From positions 496,001 through 560,000 of the forward strand of contig JABTUM010000003.1 in assembly GCA_015075375.1 (NCBI GenBank): 64,000 bases of DNA, given 5' to 3'. The notes under the pieces were generated by a model, which saw nothing but the letters and a program-made list of their open reading frames with translations, did not search any database and had not been told where the DNA came from. Source of the DNA: Planctomycetota bacterium. GTDB taxonomy: Bacteria > Planctomycetota > SZUA-567 > H5-PLA8. The position numbers and the translations under genes are program-made. Of the stretch, positions 50,851-58,420 are shown in pieces. Positions within the stretch are counted from its first letter, which is position 1. Each line of letters begins with the position of its first letter.

Positions 50851-51549
50851 AGGGTTCCCGGATAGCGACGTGCTCAGGCGGCCCGCCTTCGAGCAAACTC
50901 AGGCCGCGCTACCCTAGCGTATTCCTATCTCGAATCAACCAAAAGAGTTACCGAGTCCAAGCGAGCCCAAAGAGATGCGCCGGAAGCTGCACAAAGTGCT
51001 TGGCGCTCTACTTCGCTTGCAGGGCCACTTCAAGCTTCGCGAGCGCCGGAACGATCAGGTCAACGCCGAAGTGCTTGGTCGATTTCACGATCCCGAAGAA
51101 TCCGTCGCGCACGCGCATCAGCGTCGTGACGTACACCTGCGTCCCCGCGTCCACAGGCTCCCATTGGTACGAACCGCGCTTGATCTCGAACATCGACGAG
51201 CCCTTCACGTAAGTGAGGTTCAAGGACTCCTTCAAAAAGATAAATGTAGCGCCAGTCGAAACCGACTAATTGGCACCCTTCCATGATCTTGCCAAACGTC
51301 GCACGATAGCGCTCCTGCGCCAAACCGAACTCGCCCTCATTCGCACGGCCGGTGTTCATGGCCATTGGTATAAGGTGCGGCGAACCGACCGCCAGAGCCA
51401 ATATCCACGCTGTTTCGGACCCGGCGATCCGTGCCGTACGTGCTCCGACTTCACGGCTCCGGAACGCTACGCAAGACCCCAACCCCGGGCGCAGGCGCCC
51501 GGCCGGACGGCTTCGGATCGGGGAAAATCACGGCCAGAAGACGGTTGCC
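50851..51549. other. 700-bp gap between lepA and lepB
   Basis: lepA and lepB are often adjacent, but here 700 bases intervene. The gap holds a broken gene (51008-51482) and a hairpin at 51485-51502 (CCGGGCG, CAGG, CGCCCGG) that may form the lepA 3' end. Between 50851 and 51007 I see nothing beyond a probable lepB promoter region. No intact gene is convincing. Confidence 0.5.
51008..51482 (-). pseudogene. Frameshifted remnant, possibly a SRPBCC-type domain
   Basis: Two leftward reading frames overlap. One (from 51482) begins with plausible protein sequence and loses meaning near 51230. The other, ending at 51008, opens after an in-frame TAG near 51273, where codon-preserving sequence resumes: TFIFLKESLNLTYVKG, FEIKRGSYQWEPVDAG and FFGIVKSTKHFG. 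The second piece alternates strands like the C-terminal half of a START/SRPBCC fold. A single frameshift plus an internal stop would explain the pattern. The family assignment is weak. Confidence 0.35.
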
Positions 51550-53364
51550 CTACTCGTCTTCGCGCGTGTCCAGCACCGCCAGGAAGGCCTCCTGCGGAAC
51601 TTCCACCGCGCCGATATTCTTACTGCGCATCTTCTTCTTGCCTTCCTTCTGCTTCTCCAGCAGCTTGCGCTTACGCGTGATATCGCCGCCGTAGCACTTG
51701 CTCGTCACGTCCTTCGCCAGCGCCGATATATTCTCGCGCGCCACGATCTTCCCGCCGATCGCCGCCTGCAGCGCGATCACGAACAGATGCCGCGGAATCT
51801 GCTTGCGCAGGCGAACCAGCATCCGCCGCCCGCGCGCTTCCGAATTGGTGCGGTGGCAGATCACCGAAAGCGCGTCCACCGGCGTGCCGTGCACCAAGAT
51901 GTCCACCTTCACCAGGTCCGCTTCCACGAAACCCGTCACGTGGTAGTCCATCGTTCCGTACCCGCGCGTCGCAGACTTCAGCCGGTCGTAGAAATCGAAA
52001 ACGATCTCCGCCAGCGGTATGTCGTAGTGCAGCATGCAGCGCTTGCTGCCCAGGTACTCCTGCTTGATGAACTTCGCGCGCCGGTCCTCGCACAACGTCA
52101 TCAGCGGACCGATGAACTCACCCGGCACGATGAACTCCACCCGCGCGATCGGCTCCCGGAATTCCTTGATCCGCGACGGATCCGGCACCTGCGTCGGGTT
52201 GGTGACCGTCACCACCGTCCCGTCGTTGCATTGCACTTCGTACGTCACGTTCGGAGCCGTCTGCACCAGCTCGATATTGAACTCGCGCTCCAGCCGCTCC
52301 TGCACGATCTGCATGTGCAAAAGGCCCAGGAAGCCGCAGCGGAACCCGAAGCCCAGCGCCGCCGAATTCTCCGCCTGGAAGCGCAGCGCGCTGTCGTTCA
52401 GAACCAGCTTCTCCAGCGCGTTCTTCAGCGACTCGAAGGCTCCGTTGTTGGCCGGAAAGATTCCGCAGAAGACCATCGGTTGCGGTTCGCGGTAGCCCGG
52501 CAGCGGCTGCGTCTGCCCGCGCGGCACCAGCCCCGATTCGATCGTATCGCCCACCTTGACCTGGTGGATGTCCTTGATCGTCGCCGTCATGAACCCGACT
52601 TCGCCGGCCGTCAACGACGCCACCTGCACCGGCCGCGGCGTGAACTGTCCCACCTCCGCGACCTCGAAGGTCGAATTCAGGTGGTGCATGCGGATCTTGT
52701 CGCCCTTCTTCAGCTTCCCGTCCACGACCCGGATGTACGTAATCACGCCCTTGTAGTCGTCGTACTTGCAGTCGAAGATCAGCGCGCGCAGCGGCTTTTC
52801 GGCATCGCCCTGCGGCGGGCGCAGCCGCGTCACCACCGCGTCCAGAATCTCTTCCACGCCCAGCCCCGTCTTGCCCGAAGCCATCAGGCACTCTTCCTGA
52901 GCGATCCCCAGCACCTGCTCGATCTCTTCCGCCGTCTCGTTGATCTGCGCGCTGGCGAGGTCCACCTTGTTCAGGACCGGGATGATGTCCAGTTCGCCGT
53001 TCACCGCCAGCAGCGCGTTCGCCACCGTCTGAGCCTGCACGCCTTGCGTGGCGTCGACCAGCAGCAGCGCGCCTTCGCACGCGGCAAGGCTGCGCGAGAC
53101 TTCGTAGTTGAAATCCACGTGCCCCGGCGTGTCGATCAGGTTGAGCTGGTACTCCTGGCCGTCGGTGTGCGTGTACTTCACCGTCACCGCGCTGAGCTTG
53201 ATCGTGATCCCGCGCTCGCGCTCCAGATCCATGTCGTCCAGCAACTGCTCGCGGAACTCCCGTTCCGTGATCGCGCCGCAGCGCAGCAGCAGCCGGTCGG
53301 CCAGCGTCGATTTGCCATGGTCGATGTGAGCGATGATGCAGAAGTTACGTGTAAACTGGCTCAT
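51550..53364 (-). CDS. lepA: Elongation factor 4 (LepA)
   Basis: 604 residues from the ATG at 53364. A translational GTPase that back-translocates ribosomes. G1 is IAHIDHGKSTLADRL, G2 has RERGITIK, G3 is DTPGHVDFNYEV, G4 is NKVDL, followed by EF-G-like domains and the LepA-specific C-terminal domain with SATRGYGTMDYHVTGF and the closing AKDVTSKCYGGDITRKRKLL. Full length. An upstream in-frame start at 53427 would add 21 residues without a conserved sequence. Confidence 0.97.
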   Translation of the reverse strand: MSQFTRNFCIIAHIDHGKSTLADRLLLRCGAITEREFREQLLDDMDLERERGITIKLSAVTVKYTHTDGQEYQLNLIDTPGHVDFNYEVSRSLAACEGALLLVDATQGVQAQTVANALLAVNGELDIIPVLNKVDLASAQINETAEEIEQVLGIAQEECLMASGKTGLGVEEILDAVVTRLRPPQGDAEKPLRALIFDCKYDDYKGVITYIRVVDGKLKKGDKIRMHHLNSTFEVAEVGQFTPRPVQVASLTAGEVGFMTATIKDIHQVKVGDTIESGLVPRGQTQPLPGYREPQPMVFCGIFPANNGAFESLKNALEKLVLNDSALRFQAENSAALGFGFRCGFLGLLHMQIVQERLEREFNIELVQTAPNVTYEVQCNDGTVVTVTNPTQVPDPSRIKEFREPIARVEFIVPGEFIGPLMTLCEDRRAKFIKQEYLGSKRCMLHYDIPLAEIVFDFYDRLKSATRGYGTMDYHVTGFVEADLVKVDILVHGTPVDALSVICHRTNSEARGRRMLVRLRKQIPRHLFVIALQAAIGGKIVARENISALAKDVTSKCYGGDITRKRKLLEKQKEGKKKMRSKNIGAVEVPQEAFLAVLDTREDE

Positions 53365-53493
53365 GAACGCACGCGGGTACCTAAACGAACGAGGGGCGGG
53401 CCATGCCCCGCCCCAAACCCGCCGCAAGGCCGGATGGCCACGGCGGAGTACACAGCTTAGCGCATCCGCCCCCGGATTCCAAGCCGGACACGC

Positions 53494-54534
53494 TTATCGC
53501 CCCAAACGCAGCAACCCCTCCAGCGCCGGCCACGCCAGATCGGCGTAAAACCGGTGCCCATCGGGGCCTACCACCAACTTGACCTTCCGCTCGGCGCCCA
53601 ACGCCTTCCAGATCCGCTTCGCGTCCCGAAACGCCTTCCGCACCGCCGGCAGCGGCGAGATCGGATCCACCGCGCCCGCCACCACCACGCACGGCCGCGG
53701 TGCGATCAGCCCCAGCACGTCCGCGTATTCGGCCCACTCCAGCACCCCGGGGATGTAACTGCACGCGCAGTGGTGGATCGAAAGCCACGCCTCGCGGTAC
53801 GTGCAGAAACTGCACGATGGCATCGCGTGCGTGATCCGCGGCAGCGCCGCCGCCGCGCAGATGCTCGCCGTCCCGCCGCCCGAATTGCCCATCACGCCCA
53901 CGCTCGATCGGTCCACGTCGCCGCGCGTCCACAAATAGTCCAGCCCGCGCTCGATGTCGTACACCCGCTCGCCCAGCAGCGTCCGCCCCAGCATGGCCGA
54001 CGACATCGCCGCTTGGTGGCACGTCTGCTTCACCGGCGCCGCCAGCGCGACCTCGGCGCGCTCCCCGAAGCCGCGCTGCTCGATGCACAGCGCCGCGAAG
54101 CCCCGCTTCAGGCAGCCCAGCGCGAAATCGCGGTCGCCTTCCACCGCGAACGGCTTGGATTCGTCCTCCCGGTCCACCCCGATGCTATGGTGCATCCCCG
54201 TCGTGTGCCCCTGCAGGCAAACGAACCACGGATACGGAGGCTGCGCGTTGCGCGGCAGGCAGACGTAGGCCGGCACGTCCGCGCCCGGCTCGCTGCGGTA
54301 AACGATCTTCTCGATCCGCCCCAATTCGTGCTCGCGCGTCCAGAGCGTCCGCGGCGCAAGCGGCGGCTTCGGCCCTTCGGGCAGCTTCAGCAACGCGCGG
54401 AATTTCTTGCGCAGCTGGGCCTGCCAGCGCTTCGCGTCGCCCCCGCGATACGCCAGCTTCGGCGGATGCGCATCCAGCCAGTGCAGGTGGTACTGCGAAG
54501 GCGAGAACTCCGGCGCGCGGCGGCGTGCGGGCAT
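53494..54534 (-). CDS. Alpha/beta hydrolase, acetyl xylan esterase-like (second copy)
   Basis: 346 residues. Nucleophile elbow VGVMGNSGGGTAS (Ser), oxyanion region WFVCLQGHTTGM, acid in AGAVDPISPLP and His in GPDGHRFYADL. Resembles the gene at 7666 in type, but it is shorter and no more than distantly alike. No signal peptide. Six bases after the DUF2314-like gene, so probably in one transcript with it. Confidence 0.78.
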   Translation of the reverse strand: MPARRRAPEFSPSQYHLHWLDAHPPKLAYRGGDAKRWQAQLRKKFRALLKLPEGPKPPLAPRTLWTREHELGRIEKIVYRSEPGADVPAYVCLPRNAQPPYPWFVCLQGHTTGMHHSIGVDREDESKPFAVEGDRDFALGCLKRGFAALCIEQRGFGERAEVALAAPVKQTCHQAAMSSAMLGRTLLGERVYDIERGLDYLWTRGDVDRSSVGVMGNSGGGTASICAAAALPRITHAMPSCSFCTYREAWLSIHHCACSYIPGVLEWAEYADVLGLIAPRPCVVVAGAVDPISPLPAVRKAFRDAKRIWKALGAERKVKLVVGPDGHRFYADLAWPALEGLLRLGR

Positions 54535-54539
54535 GAGCG

Positions 54540-55085
54540 TTACGCTCCTTCAGGTTTCTGAGCGGCCTCTTCCCGGCTCCAGACGTGATCCACGTACCGC
54601 ACGTGCTGCTCCGCCATCCACGGCGGCAACCCGTTCCACGCCTGAGCCGCGCGCAAGAACTGCACTTCCAGCGTGAACCCGCCGCGAATGTTCCCGTCCG
54701 GCAACTCGACCTGCCAGTCTTCCAGCGCCGCGCGAGGAACCGTGTACGGAGCCGGCTCGTCCGCGCCCGCCGCCATGGGCGGAACCGGATCGCAGACCTT
54801 CATCTCGTCCTCGCCCAGCTCCACCAGCCGCACCCAAGCGAATCGCTCGTCCGCCTGCGCATCGGACGCCGCGATCCGCACGAAGGTATCGCGCGGGCGC
54901 TGATAAAAGAGCGCCTCGAACTCCGAGCGCGCCGCGCGCGCCCGTTCGAACGCCTGCGGCAGCAGGGGATCGTCAGGATCGATCCGCCATTCCGGCGCCC
55001 GCCGAGCTTCCTGGCGCACGCGCAGGAAGTACCGCGCCAGCACCCAGAACAACGCCGCGCCGAAAAGAGGTAACCACCAGGACAT
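54540..55085 (-). CDS. DUF2314-like protein with one N-terminal membrane helix
   Basis: 181 residues. One N-terminal membrane helix (WLPLFGAALFWVLARYFL), then a domain whose sequence pattern fits DUF2314: helix AFERARAARSEFEALFYQRP, strands TFVRIAA and FAWVRLVEL, and a terminal VPRAALEDWQ segment followed by a GGFTLEVQFL strand. Function of the domain is unknown. Six bases before the esterase gene. Confidence 0.6.
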   Translation of the reverse strand: MSWWLPLFGAALFWVLARYFLRVRQEARRAPEWRIDPDDPLLPQAFERARAARSEFEALFYQRPRDTFVRIAASDAQADERFAWVRLVELGEDEMKVCDPVPPMAAGADEPAPYTVPRAALEDWQVELPDGNIRGGFTLEVQFLRAAQAWNGLPPWMAEQHVRYVDHVWSREEAAQKPEGA

Positions 55086-55116
55086 ACGGGGAGAATAACC
55101 GATCGCGCTGCGGCAT

Positions 55117-55665
55117 TCAGCGCGCGAATACGCCGCCCAACTCCGCCGCGAACCCTTCGAAAAGCGCGCTCGTCAGCGTGTCCTTCGCGCCCAGCGTCTT
55201 CACCGCGCGCTCCGCGTCTTCCTGCAAGCGGAAGACCTGCAGCACATCGGCGTCCGGATCCACGATCCAATACTCGAGCACGCCGTGGCGCGCATAAAGC
55301 GTCCGCTTCGCCTCGCGGTCCAGTTCGCAGGTGGACGGCGAAAGAATCTCGACGCACAGATCCGGACCGCCGAACACGCCCTCCTCGCGCACGATCGACG
55401 CGCGCGCCTTGCTGACATAAAAAAGGTCGGGTTGAACCACGTCCTCATCCGAAAGCACTACATCCAGCGGCGCGAAATAGACTTGGCCCCACCGCTTTTT
55501 TTCCACCATCTCGGTGAGGGCCATGGTCAATCGGCGCAAAATGACCTGATGCCGGGTCTTGGGCGATGGACTCACGAGCAGTTCTCCCGCCACGAGCTGA
55601 TAGCGCTTCCCGTTTTCCGGGAGCGAGCGGTAGGCGCGGTAGTTGTATTTGATATCCGTCCGCAT
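55117..55665 (-). CDS. Uma2-family (DUF820) putative nuclease
   Basis: 182 residues from the ATG at 55665 behind GGAGG. It has the Uma2/PD-(D/E)XK pattern: YQLVAGELLVSPSPKTRHQ with the catalytic Glu, the acidic VVQPDLFYVS, LCVEILSPST and a Lys/Tyr pair in KRTLYARHGVLEYWIVDP. The family is linked to transposition and restriction-like roles but is mostly unproved. A mobile gene family among housekeeping genes. Confidence 0.88.
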   Translation of the reverse strand: MRTDIKYNYRAYRSLPENGKRYQLVAGELLVSPSPKTRHQVILRRLTMALTEMVEKKRWGQVYFAPLDVVLSDEDVVQPDLFYVSKARASIVREEGVFGGPDLCVEILSPSTCELDREAKRTLYARHGVLEYWIVDPDADVLQVFRLQEDAERAVKTLGAKDTLTSALFEGFAAELGGVFAR

Positions 55666-55720
55666 CGCGAAGCCTCCGGGCAGATTATAGCGCGCGCAGC
55701 GGTTCCAAAGCAATAAGGGG

Positions 55721-56683
55721 CTACAGCTTCCCGTCCAGCCGCAGCAGCGCCAGACCCGCGACGCCCGTCATCCCCGCGTCGTCGCCCAGCTTCGCCTGAT
55801 GCAGCTTCAAGCGCGCGCCCGCAGGTCCCAGCGCGCGACGCTTCATTTCCTTCTGCATCGCCGGAGCGAAAAGCTTCCACGACGCCGCAAGCCCTCCGCC
55901 GATCACCCCCGCCTCCGGATTCAGCACGTTGGCGAACGACGCGCACGCGATGCCCAGATGCCGCCCCAGCCGCTCGAACAGATCCAGCGCGACTTTATCG
56001 CCCGCTTCCGCGCACTCCGCGACCGTCTGCCCGTTCACCTCGTCTTCGGCCAGCTTCGCCAGCTTCGATTTCGGATGTTCCTTCGCCGCCGCCTTCGCGT
56101 CGCGAATCAATGCCGTCGCCGAACACAGCGCCTCCAGCGAGCCCGGATTATCGAAAACCTGCTTCGGGCCGTCCGGATCCACCACGATATGGCCCAAATG
56201 CCCCGCGATGTCGTCGATGCCTTTCCACAGCTTCCCGCCCAGAATCAGCCCGCCGCCCACGCCCGTCCCCAGCGTCAGGATAAACATCGTCTGCGTGCCC
56301 TTCCCCGCCCCGCGCATGTACTCGCCCCAGCACGCGCTGTTCGCGTCATTCTCGAGGTACGTCGGAATCCCGATCCCGTCCTGCACCAGCTTCGCCAGCG
56401 GAACGTTCTTCCAGCCCAGGTTCGGCGTCTCGACGATGATCCCCGTCTGCGAGTTCAGCGGTCCCGGCGAACCGATCCCCGCACACGCCACCTCGTCGTG
56501 CCGCTTGTTCGCTTCCTTCAGCAGCTTCTTCGCCATCTCCGCCATCTGCGCGGCCGCGTCTTCCGGCTTGGGCTTTTTGCCCACCGCGTGCTTCGCGCGA
56601 ACCAGTATCTTCCCGTCCTCGCTCACCAGTCCGCAACGAACGTTGGTGCCGCCCAAATCGAACGCGATGACATCTCGGCTCAC
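55721..56683 (-). CDS. ROK-family sugar kinase lacking the zinc motif
   Basis: 320 residues. Phosphate-1 motif DLGGTNVR (9-16), catalytic Asp in ENDANSACWG (Asp113), GTGVGGGLILGGKL. The ROK zinc site usually reads CGCGxxGCLE; here it is PKQVFDNPGSLEALCSATA (about 173-191), so all three Cys ligands are gone, while the zinc-ligand His (GHLGHIV) and the Glu of SLE remain. Probably phosphorylates glucose or another hexose, with a zinc-independent fold; the substrate is not certain. Confidence 0.82.
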   Translation of the reverse strand: MSRDVIAFDLGGTNVRCGLVSEDGKILVRAKHAVGKKPKPEDAAAQMAEMAKKLLKEANKRHDEVACAGIGSPGPLNSQTGIIVETPNLGWKNVPLAKLVQDGIGIPTYLENDANSACWGEYMRGAGKGTQTMFILTLGTGVGGGLILGGKLWKGIDDIAGHLGHIVVDPDGPKQVFDNPGSLEALCSATALIRDAKAAAKEHPKSKLAKLAEDEVNGQTVAECAEAGDKVALDLFERLGRHLGIACASFANVLNPEAGVIGGGLAASWKLFAPAMQKEMKRRALGPAGARLKLHQAKLGDDAGMTGVAGLALLRLDGKL

Positions 56684-56784
56684 GGGATCTGCTCCTCTTG
56701 CGTTTACGTGTGGCGAATAATCCGATGGAAATGGGAAATCATGCTATAGCGCCTGCGCGCCCCCTGCCACCATCCAAAAGCCCG

Positions 56785-57681
56785 TTAATCCGGCATGAGC
56801 TTCGGATGAAGAATGCGCGCCATCACTTCCAACCCCTCCACCACGCGCGGGCCCGGACGGCTGAAATGCGCGTTCGCATCCAGCACGTGCACGCGCCCGG
56901 CGCGCACCGCGGGCAGTTCCCGCCAGCCCGGGCGCGACTCGAGCAACCCCAGCTCCCCGCGCGCTTTCGCTTCGTCGTACCCGCACGGCATCACGAAGAT
57001 TACGTCCGGCCGCGCTTCGAGCACCGCGTCCCACTCGATCCGCCGCGAAACCTCGCCGGCCTTCCCCAGCACGTCCACTCCGCCGGCCAGCGCCACCTGC
57101 TCCGGTACCCAATGCCCCGCGTAAAAAATCGGGTCCAGCCATTCCAGGCACGCCACGCGCGGGCGCGAGGCCTCCGGCAAAACATTCGTCCGAGCCGCTA
57201 CGCGGTCGATCCGCGCCTGCAAGGCTGCCGCGATCCGTTCCGCTTCCGCGCCCACGCCCGCCGCCGCGCCCACGCGCCGCAGATCGTCCAGAATCTCCGC
57301 CAGGCACGTCGGGTCCAGCGAGAGCACCTCCGGTGCCGGACGGATCGCCTGTACGCTATGCAGCACATGCTCCCGCGGCACCGCGCAGACGTCGCACAGC
57401 CCCTGCGTCAGCACCAGCTCCGGGCGCAGCGCCTCCAAAAGCCCCGGCTTGAAACGGTACACGCCTTCCCCGCGCGCCAGCGTCTCGCGGATCCGCCGGT
57501 CGATCTCCCCCTGCGGCAGGGTTTTCCCTTCGGCGCCCAGGCAACTCTCGATCACCACCGCCTTCTCGCGCTCGATCCCCGGAGGATAATCGCATTCGTG
57601 CGTGATCCCCACGAGCTGCTCGCGCAGGCCCAGCAGGCAGGCGATCTCGGTCGCCGAAGGCAGCAGCGACAGAATGCGCAC
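56785..57681 (-). CDS. BtuF-like cobalamin/metal-chelate binding protein
   Basis: 298 residues from a GTG at 57681, two bases after the rdgB stop. Typical periplasmic-binding-protein fold of the BtuF/FecB type: RILSLLPSATEIACLLGL, LVGITHECDYP, the LxPELVLTQ segment and a C-terminal HVLDANAHFSRPGPRVVEGL. The Cys-rich CDVCAVP motif matches the cobalamin-binding protein subgroup. No signal peptide is visible with this start, so it may be cytoplasmic and corrinoid-related, as in several such homologs. No BtuC/D genes adjacent. Confidence 0.8.
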   Translation of the reverse strand: MRILSLLPSATEIACLLGLREQLVGITHECDYPPGIEREKAVVIESCLGAEGKTLPQGEIDRRIRETLARGEGVYRFKPGLLEALRPELVLTQGLCDVCAVPREHVLHSVQAIRPAPEVLSLDPTCLAEILDDLRRVGAAAGVGAEAERIAAALQARIDRVAARTNVLPEASRPRVACLEWLDPIFYAGHWVPEQVALAGGVDVLGKAGEVSRRIEWDAVLEARPDVIFVMPCGYDEAKARGELGLLESRPGWRELPAVRAGRVHVLDANAHFSRPGPRVVEGLEVMARILHPKLMPD

Positions 57682-57683
57682 GC

Positions 57684-58301
57684 TCAGCGCTCCATCCGTT
57701 CGCTCTGCCGCTGCAAGTTCAGCAGTTCGCTGCGCAACAGTTTCACCGCGCGCGCGCGGTGGCTCAGCCGGTTCTTCTCTTCCAGCGTCAGTTCGGCCAA
57801 GGCTTTGCCCGCGTCGAGCGCGTAAAAAATCGGGTCGTAGCCGAAGCCGCGCCCGCCGTGCGGGCGCGTCAGGATACGCCCCGCGCACGAGGCCCGAAAC
57901 AGCGCCGGCTCGTCGCTCGGCCGGCACAGCGCGATCACGCAAACGAAGCGCGCCGTGCGCTTCTCCTCCGGCACGCCCTCCAGTTCGCGCAACAGCTTCG
58001 CGATGTTGTCCTGAAACGTGCACCCTGCACCCGCGTAGCGCGCCGCGTAAATCCCCGGCCGCCCGTCCAGCGCGTCCACCTCCAGCCCCGTGTCGTCGGC
58101 GATGGACCACTCGCCCGACAACGCCAGCGCCGCCCGCGCTTTGATGATCGCGTTCTCTTCCAGCGTCGAGCCCGTCTCTTCCGGATCGAACGCCCCGTAA
58201 GCGCTCGCCGCGCGCAGATCCACGCCCGAGCCCGCCAGCAATGGAGCGATCTCTTCCGCTTTGTGCGCGTTGTTCGTACCGAGGACCAGAATGCGTGCCA
58301 T
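57684..58301 (-). CDS. rdgB: XTP/dITP diphosphatase (RdgB/HAM1)
   Basis: 205 residues from the ATG at 58301. It removes non-canonical purine triphosphates from the nucleotide pool. N-terminal LVLGTNNAHKAEEIAPLL, then ETGSTLEENAIIKARAAL, SIADDTGLEVDALDGRPGIY with the catalytic Asp, and GGRGFGYDPIFY. The C-terminal SHRARAVKLL is also conserved. Full length. Confidence 0.95.
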   Translation of the reverse strand: MARILVLGTNNAHKAEEIAPLLAGSGVDLRAASAYGAFDPEETGSTLEENAIIKARAALALSGEWSIADDTGLEVDALDGRPGIYAARYAGAGCTFQDNIAKLLRELEGVPEEKRTARFVCVIALCRPSDEPALFRASCAGRILTRPHGGRGFGYDPIFYALDAGKALAELTLEEKNRLSHRARAVKLLRSELLNLQRQSERMER

Positions 58302-58420
58302 GGCTCCTAATGTATCGAATTGTCCCGCCTGAGCAACGCCCCGGGCGGCGAATCGGACGCCCGTGCAGCAAACGGAGGTGTATAAAGCGTCAAGTGTACG
58401 GCCCCCATGGAGTTCCAACG

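Noticed and set aside
51060..51482. Intact 140-residue gene in the lepA-lepB gap
   Set aside because: Only the first part looks protein-like; the second part is antisense-like and a neighbouring frame carries better sequence, so a broken gene fits better.
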